Part shown: positions 57,094 to 64,000 of the stretch, piece after piece | Numbering within the stretch: position 1 is the first letter of the stretch | Layout of the letters: every line of letters starts with the position of its first letter | Notes under the pieces: model-generated | Told to the model about the DNA's origin: nothing | Databases searched by the model: none | What the model saw: the letters and a program-made list of their open reading frames with translations, nothing else | Made by a program: the position numbers and the translations under genes | Assembly: GCA_903868145.1 (NCBI GenBank) | Contig: CAIPTY010000026.1 | Coordinates: forward strand, 1 to 64,000 | Source of the DNA: an uncultured Desulfuromonadales bacterium | GTDB lineage: Bacteria; Desulfobacterota; Desulfuromonadia; Geobacterales; Pseudopelobacteraceae | DNA: 64,000 nucleotides | Direction of reading: 5' to 3'

Positions 57094-60000
57094 TCACTCA
57101 ACCCCGCTCGCCCGCTCCGTCGTCGCAATCGCGTACACTTTTCCCGCCTCGTTCAGCAGGGCGGTTGCAGTCAGCCAGACTTCCACCACCGTGCCATCTT
57201 TGGCGATCCGTTGCGTACCATAGGGCTCCAGCACCTCTTTCCGGCTTAAATGCTGGACACGCTTAACATCTTCCTTGCGTAGCCCTTCCGGTATCAGTTC
57301 CCGGATATCCCGCCCCAGCGCCTCTGCCTCGCTCCAGCCGTACATCCGGCACGCTGACGGATTCCAGGCCAGGATGCGCCCTTCCATATCCTGCATCACG
57401 ATGGCATCGTGCGAATCTCGCACCACCACCGCCATTCTTGTGAGATCGTTGGCTTTTTTAAGAGCTTCCCGCGTCTGTTTTATTTCGGTGATGTCCACAA
57501 ACGTGATCACGGCACCCTCGATCCTGTTGTCGACGGTGCGGTAGGGGAGAATGCGCATCAGGTAATAATCGCCGGCCGTTGTCTGTACCTCCACCTCTCG
57601 CGGAACCAGGGTGTTCAGTACAGCCTTTATATCTGCCACCAGGCTGTCATAACCTCTCAGGTTGGATGCGAAGTGCGCCACGTTGCGCCCGACATCGCTC
57701 AGGATCAGGTGGATAATCTGGGTAGCGCCGGGGGTAAAGCGGAGGATGCGCAGTTCAAAATCCACAAACACGGTACCGATACCGGTTCCGGCCAGCAGGT
57801 TGTTCATGTCGTTATTGACCCGCGACAGATCCAGCACTTTTGTCTGCAGTTCGGCATTGATCGTGGCCAGCTCTTCATTTACCGACTGCAGCTCCTCCTT
57901 GGAGGTCTCCAGTTCCTCATTGGTGGACTGCATCTCTTCATTGATCGACTGCAACTCCTCGTTGGCAGATTTCAGCTCTTCGTTTGATGCCTCCAGCTCC
58001 TCGTTGGCAGACTGGATATACTCTTCTTTCGCCTGCAGTTCCTGCTGGAGAACTGCCAGGCGAGCATCAACGCCTGACAGTGGATCGCCTGTGCCGGCTG
58101 GATGAGTATCGGGCGACTGTTCGGTGTCACCGCTGACTGTTTCGGCAATCTGGACTGCCGCTTCCTCCAGAATAACCATGAAAAGGGCTGTTTCGGACAT
58201 CGCCGCAGAGCCACCCGCCACCGGACTGATACTCAGATTAACCCTGGTGAAATGGCTGTTTGTTTTGACCCGCAGACCGGAGCGTCGAACGATCTCATTG
58301 TGCAAGGCGGCTTTATGCAGGGCGATGGTCAAATCGGGCCGCAATCCTTCGCGGGCCATTTTCAGGATGTTATAGTTGTCTGCCCCCCCCGGCGCAAGTT
58401 CCAGGTACATCCCGGTGCGGCCGTGCAGATAGAGGATGTCTCCCGCTCTGTTGACGAGTACACCTGCCTGGATGACCTGCCCCAGCAGCGCCTTTTCAGC
58501 CAGTTCCTGCAGCGGAAGGTTCTGCGGGACCGCCTTCTTGACGACGGGCTGGGGGAGCGCCGTCTCTGCCTCCATCGCCGGCGGAGTGAATCTGGCAAGT
58601 ACCAGACGCTGCCGGGAGCCACCATCATCTTTGCGCTGATACAGTTTCTGCTTGCGATCAATCGTGGCAAACAGGGCGCCAAATTCACCAACTGTCTCGG
58701 AGGTGCCCAGCAAAAGAAATCCGCCCGGATTCAGCGCGTAGTGGAACAGGGGAATCACCTTCTTCTGCAACTCGCTCCCCATATAGATCATGAGATTACG
58801 ACAACTGATCAGGTCGAGTTTGGAAAATGGCGGGTCTTTGATCACGTCCTGTTCGGAAAAAACCAGCATGTCGCGGATCCCTTTGTGGACACGATAGGTA
58901 TTACCGTCGGATTCCAGCGTAAAAAAGCGCGCCAGCCGTTCCGGGGTGATGTCGTTGGCGATGCTGGCTGGAAAGAATCCTTTGCGGGCCTGACTGATGG
59001 CCTGGCTGTCTATGTCGGTGGCGAAGAGTTGAAGCATGTAGTTCTGTTTCAGTGTCTCCACATGTTCCTGGAGCAGGATGGCGATGGAGTAGGCCTCTTC
59101 GCCGGTTGAGCAGCCGCAGATCCAGATCCGGATGGCGCTGCCGTACGGCTTGTCGATAAAAATGCGGGGGATAATTGTTGCCTCAAGCACGGCAAAAACC
59201 TCGGGATCGCGGAAAAAACTGGTGACGCCGATCAACAGATCGCGGAAGAGCGCATCCGCCTCCTGGGGAGTCTGCTGGAGATATTTGACATAGCCGTCAA
59301 GCCTGCTGATCTGGTGGACAGCCATGCGCCGCTCGATACGGCGGTTAATGGTACTCGGTTTGTACTGGGAGAAGTCGTGGCCGGTCCTGGCCCGCAGGAT
59401 GACAAAAATCTTCTTCAATTCGCTCTCGGTTTTGGGTTCGGGAACGGTGGCGGGCCGGGGCGGTCTGCCGAAGGCATGCACGGCATACGCCATAAGCTGG
59501 GCCGGCATATCTGCGGCAGGAAGCACATAGTCCACCAGGCCCGTATTGATGGCGCTGCGGGGCATGCCGTCATATTCCGTGGATTCGGGGTTCTGGGCCA
59601 TGGCCATCCCCCCTTCCCCCTTGATCGCCCGCAGCCCCAATGTGCCGTCACTGCCGGTGCCGGAAAGCACGATGCAGATGGCCAGTTCGTGCTGATCCTG
59701 CGCCAGTGAGCGGAAGAAGAAATCGATGGGAAGCCGCTGGCCGCGGGGAGATGAGGGTTCCAGGAGTTGCAGGGTTCCGTTGAGAAACGCCATGTCGCAA
59801 TTGGGCGGAATGATGTAGGCGCAGTTGGGCTGGACCGTGACGCCATCCTCAACTTCAAAAACCTGCATGCGGGTATAGCGCCGGATCAGATCGGTGAGGA
59901 TGCTCTTGTGATCCGGCGCCAGATGCTGCACCAGCACAAAGGCCATGCCCGGATCCTTATCGGCTGGCATGCCGGAAAAGAAGGCCTCAAAAGCCGCCAG

Positions 60001-60102
60001 ACCGCCAGCGGAAGCACCAATGCCGACGATGGGAAAATGCGCATGTTCCGTTGTAATTTCAGCCTGGTCAGTTTTTTTAACCGTCTTTTTTCTGGTTGCC
60101 AT
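57094..60102 (-). CDS. CheB-CheR-PAS fusion protein with coiled-coil linker
   Basis: CheB FPIVGIGASAGGLAAFEAFF...; CheR WICGCSTGEEAYSIAILL; NEELEASNEELKSANEELQSINEEMQ coiled coil; C-terminal PAS domains. Confidence 0.93.
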   Translation of the reverse strand: MATRKKTVKKTDQAEITTEHAHFPIVGIGASAGGLAAFEAFFSGMPADKDPGMAFVLVQHLAPDHKSILTDLIRRYTRMQVFEVEDGVTVQPNCAYIIPPNCDMAFLNGTLQLLEPSSPRGQRLPIDFFFRSLAQDQHELAICIVLSGTGSDGTLGLRAIKGEGGMAMAQNPESTEYDGMPRSAINTGLVDYVLPAADMPAQLMAYAVHAFGRPPRPATVPEPKTESELKKIFVILRARTGHDFSQYKPSTINRRIERRMAVHQISRLDGYVKYLQQTPQEADALFRDLLIGVTSFFRDPEVFAVLEATIIPRIFIDKPYGSAIRIWICGCSTGEEAYSIAILLQEHVETLKQNYMLQLFATDIDSQAISQARKGFFPASIANDITPERLARFFTLESDGNTYRVHKGIRDMLVFSEQDVIKDPPFSKLDLISCRNLMIYMGSELQKKVIPLFHYALNPGGFLLLGTSETVGEFGALFATIDRKQKLYQRKDDGGSRQRLVLARFTPPAMEAETALPQPVVKKAVPQNLPLQELAEKALLGQVIQAGVLVNRAGDILYLHGRTGMYLELAPGGADNYNILKMAREGLRPDLTIALHKAALHNEIVRRSGLRVKTNSHFTRVNLSISPVAGGSAAMSETALFMVILEEAAVQIAETVSGDTEQSPDTHPAGTGDPLSGVDARLAVLQQELQAKEEYIQSANEELEASNEELKSANEELQSINEEMQSTNEELETSKEELQSVNEELATINAELQTKVLDLSRVNNDMNNLLAGTGIGTVFVDFELRILRFTPGATQIIHLILSDVGRNVAHFASNLRGYDSLVADIKAVLNTLVPREVEVQTTAGDYYLMRILPYRTVDNRIEGAVITFVDITEIKQTREALKKANDLTRMAVVVRDSHDAIVMQDMEGRILAWNPSACRMYGWSEAEALGRDIRELIPEGLRKEDVKRVQHLSRKEVLEPYGTQRIAKDGTVVEVWLTATALLNEAGKVYAIATTERASGVE

Positions 60103-60212
60103 ATCTTGCTCCTTGTGGAAACAAAAAACCGGCGTACGGTGTAAGGCCGAAACGCCGGTTCAAACTGGAATTCAGTTAGAATCTACGGAAGTGCATGTAT
60201 AGAGAGAGAGGC

Positions 60213-60253
<41 letters not shown>

Positions 60254-60460
60254 GGGAGGCGGTCGTGTTAGCATCTCATACTCCTCATGAAAACAGGACT
60301 GATGGTACAACTATATCGCTATTTCGGATGATTGCAACTATAAATATCACACTTCATTACCGCGAAATACTTCGCCCTGATCTGGCTGCCTTAAGCCATC
60401 CCTTCATATTCGCGTAAATCAAGGTTGCAAGCATGTGCACCGTTGTGATAGGTAAGAGCC

Positions 60461-61306
60461 ATGGCTGAAGAGAGAGTACTCCCCTTTATTGAACATCTGG
60501 TCGAACTGCGCAAACGTCTGATGGTGATTGTCATCGCCGTTGTCATCGGCATGGGCATTGCCTGGAACTATTCCAGCGACGTCCTCAACTTCATCGAAAA
60601 GCCGCTCACCGGCACCACCTATCTGACCGGCATCAAGAAGAAGGTCTACCTGCAGGTCAAGGAATGGTCCCCCGCCCTGTACACCCGCTACAAGCTGGAA
60701 CAGGAGATAAATACCCCGCAGAAGAAGCATCCCCTGAACTACAGCGCACCCCTTGAACCCTTCTTCATCCAGTGCAAAATATCCATGCTGGCCGGTTTCA
60801 TCCTGGTGCTGCCGATCGTTTTCTACCAGGTCTGGCTGTTCATCGCACCCGGCCTGACCAGCCGGGAACGCAGGATGGTGATACCGTTCGTCACCGCCGC
60901 CACCCTTACCTTCTGTGCCGGTGCCATGTTTTTTCTGATCATCATCTGGCCGGTCATCATCAACTTTTCCCTCTCCTATGAGGCAGAAGGCCTGCAAAGC
61001 TGGTTCAATATCAGCGCCTACGTCAATTTCTGTCTCCGGCTGATCCTGATGTTCGGCCTGATCTTTGAACTGCCCGTTCTGACGCTGCTGCTGGCCCGTT
61101 TCGGTCTCGTCAGCTATGAGTTTCTGGCGCCCAAGCGCAAGTATGCCCTTCTGGCCAGCTCCATCATTGCCGCCTTTCATGCCGATCTGATCACCATGTT
61201 CGTCATCATGCTGCCGCTCTATCTGATGTATGAAGTCAGCGTCTGGACAGCATTCATATTCGCAAAAAAACGCCCCGTTGCAGAACCGGAACTCACAACC
61301 CTCTGA
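60461..61306 (+). CDS. tatC: Sec-independent translocase TatC
   Basis: PFIEHLVELRKRLMVIVIAVVIG, FYQVWLFIAPGLTSRERR. Confidence 0.93.
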   Translation: MAEERVLPFIEHLVELRKRLMVIVIAVVIGMGIAWNYSSDVLNFIEKPLTGTTYLTGIKKKVYLQVKEWSPALYTRYKLEQEINTPQKKHPLNYSAPLEPFFIQCKISMLAGFILVLPIVFYQVWLFIAPGLTSRERRMVIPFVTAATLTFCAGAMFFLIIIWPVIINFSLSYEAEGLQSWFNISAYVNFCLRLILMFGLIFELPVLTLLLARFGLVSYEFLAPKRKYALLASSIIAAFHADLITMFVIMLPLYLMYEVSVWTAFIFAKKRPVAEPELTTL

Positions 61307-61372
61307 AAATTCAATTGACATACCGCATGAAAAATCTTAGAAGATATAAAAAGTCTTTTAGGGGTTTTATGC

Positions 61373-61795
61373 ATGATGGAACTGACACGTAAGGGCGAAT
61401 ACGCCATCCGCGGTATCGTGTATCTGGCATCCCGCCCCATGGATCAGGTCTGTCTGTTGAGCGATATTGCAGCGGCGGTCGAGGTCCCTCCCACATTTCT
61501 GGCAAAGATTTTTCAGCAGTTCAGTAAGATCGGACTGGTTAAATCATATCGCGGAACCGGTGGAGGGTTCATTATCGGACGCGATCCCGAAAAGATCACG
61601 CTTCTGGAGGTCGTCGAAGCCGTTGAAGGCCCTATCGTGCCCAACCGCTGCGCCATCAGGGAGGGCGAATGCCCCCGTGACGCATCCTGCACCATACATC
61701 CCGTCTGGCTCAACGTACAGAAACAGGTACGCAGCATCCTCAAGAAGGTAACCCTGCGGGATCTCGCCGCAAATACCACCAGTTTACCAACCTAA
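61373..61795 (+). CDS. Rrf2-family regulator, probable Fe-S binding
   Basis: MELTRKGEYAIRGIVYLA, VPPTFLAKIFQQFSKIGLVKSYRGTGGGF, Cys triad CAIREGECPRDASC. Confidence 0.92.
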   Translation: MMELTRKGEYAIRGIVYLASRPMDQVCLLSDIAAAVEVPPTFLAKIFQQFSKIGLVKSYRGTGGGFIIGRDPEKITLLEVVEAVEGPIVPNRCAIREGECPRDASCTIHPVWLNVQKQVRSILKKVTLRDLAANTTSLPT

Positions 61796-61837
61796 CCTAT
61801 TGATATAAAATCATTTTATTCTGAAAGCTTGACACGC

Positions 61838-61954
61838 AGGCGAAACTCCTGTACAGTTCCCCGCGTTATGTAAAACCCCTTCAAAGTCCTGGAACTCCGG
61901 GACTTCGTCGTTTAGGGGCATCCCTCTTGAAAGGAGTATCCGGCCGGATTTTTT
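61838..61954 (+). other. Candidate structured leader ending in a terminator-like hairpin
   Basis: Nested CCCC/AAGTCC...GGACTT/GGGG stem, ACTCCT/AGGAGT long-range complement, then atccggccggatttttt. Confidence 0.4.
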
Positions 61955-62018
61955 CCCCATACCCTTCTGGCGCTTGCGCCGGTCCGGCAAAGCCGACACA
62001 ACCTCCCACTCTATTATT

Positions 62019-62666
62019 ATGCGAAAATCAATTCTGTATCTTTCATGCCTCCTGGCATTGACGGCCTGCGAAAATGCTTCCGTCAAGAAGACTGAGTTGG
62101 CGCCCGTTGCGACGACGCCGACCGAAATCTCCCCCGATCATGAGATCAAGATTCTCCTGGAAAAAGGCATTTCCATGGGTGAACGCAAACGTCAGGTGGG
62201 CGCAATTCAGGCCGCATTTGAACGTCGCACCACCCCGGAGCGCTCCCGCAAACTGGCCGCCCTCTGTTTCACCAAAACCCTCAGCACCCCGTTCATGCCC
62301 TTTGACCTGGCTGAGATTGCCCTTGCCGAGACCGGCGGCAACCGGTTGTCAGCCGGCGCCGTCTCCACCAAAGGCGCTCTGGGTGTCTGGCAGCTCATGC
62401 CCCAGCGAGCCAGGAGCCATGGCTATTCTCCCGCGGATATGCAGAATGATGAAAAGTGCGCCGATGCCGCTATACGGGAGCTTTTCGTCAAGCTGGAGAT
62501 GGCCCAGGGAAATCTTGAGCGCGCAAAAAAGCTCTATTGCGGACAAGGTCCCCAGGCTGATGCGTACATAAAAAAAGTTCGCCAGATTCGCCAGGAGATG
62601 CTCGGCACCCTGAATCAGCAGACTCAGCGCCTGGCCATGGGCGATTCAGGGGTCAGAATCCGCTGA
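62019..62666 (+). CDS. Lytic transglycosylase (SLT-like) lipoprotein
   Basis: Lipobox LLALTAC; LAEIALAETGGNRLSAGAVSTKGALGVWQLMPQRARSHGY. Confidence 0.85.
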   Translation: MRKSILYLSCLLALTACENASVKKTELAPVATTPTEISPDHEIKILLEKGISMGERKRQVGAIQAAFERRTTPERSRKLAALCFTKTLSTPFMPFDLAEIALAETGGNRLSAGAVSTKGALGVWQLMPQRARSHGYSPADMQNDEKCADAAIRELFVKLEMAQGNLERAKKLYCGQGPQADAYIKKVRQIRQEMLGTLNQQTQRLAMGDSGVRIR

Positions 62667-62717
62667 CGAGGCCCGAACCGCTTCTTAAAAAAACATATTA
62701 ATCAGTAACTTGCCGGC

Positions 62718-62759
62718 GCTCCCGCTCTCTTTCATCAGAGACGGGAGCGGGGTCTTTTT
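62718..62759 (+). terminator. Intrinsic terminator
   Basis: gctcccgctct-ctttcatc-agagacgggagcggggtcttttt. Confidence 0.75.
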
Positions 62760-62839
62760 GCTTGATATGAAGACGGGCGCTCTGGTATAGTTGCTCCGCT
62801 TTTGCAGTCTTCAGTCATGTTGAACAAGGAGTTTGTTCA

Positions 62840-64000
62840 GTGAAGAGCCCCCCGTCTCAAAATGGCACCACAGGCCTGACCCTGCGCACCAAAATGCTGT
62901 TCCTCTCCATCGCCGCTTTTTCCGGTATTCTCATCGTAGCCGTCGTATGTCTGGTTCTCTTGAACCAGTCCAGAATCGGCGGTTCCTCCTACGAAACCAT
63001 CAAGAAAGACAAGGATGCCCTTGAGAGCATCGCACTGCTCAAATCGGGCATCTATCAGATACACAGCGAGTTGCAGAATTTTGTGCAGGAAAAAGACAAT
63101 ACTGCGACAAAAAAAATTCAGGACTCCATCCTGAACCTGGTAAACGATATCGAGCTGAATTTCGGCATCGTCCTTGAATCTGTTGAATCCCCCCAGAAGA
63201 AGGAAGCCATCAACAAAGCCGAAATCATCTGGCTGGAGTACCGGAAAACCCTGCTTGATGATGTCCTGCCCGCAGCCAACAAAGGGGATATCCAGAGGGC
63301 GAGCAGCCTGATGACCGGCCTGCAGTCCCAGAGATTCAGCTTATTCAGCAGCTCCGTCGCACAGATGGTCGATATAATCAGGAAGGACGTCCGCATCACG
63401 GAAGAGCAGGTCGCTTCCAGCATAAAAATTAAAATGGCAATCGCCGGATTCATCGTCCTGGTCACGATAGCTGTAATTGCGGGCTTTTCGTATATCATCA
63501 CCATTTCCATCACCCGTCCGCTGAGGGCCTGCGTGAAGTTTGCCCAGGAGGTAGCCGACGGCAAACTGGATGCCCGCCTCGACGTGACCTGCGGCGGCGA
63601 AACCGCTGTGCTCGCTGCAGCCATGAACACCATGGCCGAAAATCTGCACAGCATGGTGTCGCGCGTCAGCACCGCAACGGATGTATTCAAAACCATCGAC
63701 AGCAGCATGGGAAAAGCTGCCCGGAAAGTGGTCAATTCAGCCCAGCTCCAGGAAACCGCCGTGAAGGAGACCTCCCAGGCGGTAGTTCTCATAAATACGT
63801 CTGTCACCGATGTATCCGAAGGGATCAATCAACTTGCGGTATCCGCCACCGAGACTGCAGCCTCCACCCTCGAAATGGCCGCCAGCATCGAAGAGGTCGC
63901 CATCAGCGCCGACAAACTGGGTGATTCGGTCGATGATGTCCGTTCGTCGATCATCGAGATGGCTGCAGCAATCAAGGAGATCAGCAGCAGCATCGTGAGC
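62840..64000 (+). CDS. Methyl-accepting chemotaxis protein (3' truncated by window edge)
   Basis: GTG start; TM, sensor helix bundle, HAMP-like ITRPLRACVKFAQEVADGKLDARLDVTCGGE, start of signalling domain. Confidence 0.85.
   Translation, partial: MKSPPSQNGTTGLTLRTKMLFLSIAAFSGILIVAVVCLVLLNQSRIGGSSYETIKKDKDALESIALLKSGIYQIHSELQNFVQEKDNTATKKIQDSILNLVNDIELNFGIVLESVESPQKKEAINKAEIIWLEYRKTLLDDVLPAANKGDIQRASSLMTGLQSQRFSLFSSSVAQMVDIIRKDVRITEEQVASSIKIKMAIAGFIVLVTIAVIAGFSYIITISITRPLRACVKFAQEVADGKLDARLDVTCGGETAVLAAAMNTMAENLHSMVSRVSTATDVFKTIDSSMGKAARKVVNSAQLQETAVKETSQAVVLINTSVTDVSEGINQLAVSATETAASTLEMAASIEEVAISADKLGDSVDDVRSSIIEMAAAIKEISSSIVS

Noticed and set aside
58102-59109. 335-aa ORF antisense to CheB-CheR fusion
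   Set aside because: Shadow ORF; no family signature
60419-61321. 300-aa ORF antisense to tatC
   Set aside because: Shadow ORF; tatC is clear on the other strand
61811-62086. 91-aa minus ORF overlapping the transglycosylase leader
   Set aside because: Overlaps lipoprotein start; composition and position suggest spurious

Overview
This is a 64 kb Geobacteraceae-like (Desulfuromonadales) chromosomal window. The assignment is inferred from gene content and order: triheme-repeat c-type cytochrome, nadC-birA-coaX, xseAB-ispA-dxs, MglA-like GTPase, HDOD/GGDEF genes. Most of it is ordinary core genome. Two accessory regions stand out. (1) 9.85-12.2 kb is a toxin-antitoxin (TA) island holding PIN/AbrB, HicB plus a decayed hicA, and BrnT plus a partner, interleaved with dispersed palindromic repeats. 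(2) 41.9-47.2 kb is an integron-like locus. It has an IntI-family integrase carrying an extra N-terminal domain, two recognisable attC-like sites, TA cassettes, a truncated cassette and a truncated host gene at the right edge. Just inside the array is a noncoding segment (44242-44427) with at least seven 18-bp near-palindromes (consensus roughly GYTNCYTATATARGNAAC), several spaced exactly 20 bp apart. I consider this segment the most unusual unexplained signal in the window. Other items: a 5-gene uncharacterised envelope cluster (30.9-36.9 kb), three tandem hybrid histidine kinases sharing near-identical 5' ends, a (TCTG)10 microsatellite upstream of a CheB/CheR fusion gene, and a possible structured leader before a lytic transglycosylase gene. 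No tRNA, rRNA or CRISPR was recognised. All calls come from reading the sequence and supplied ORFs; no database search was run.
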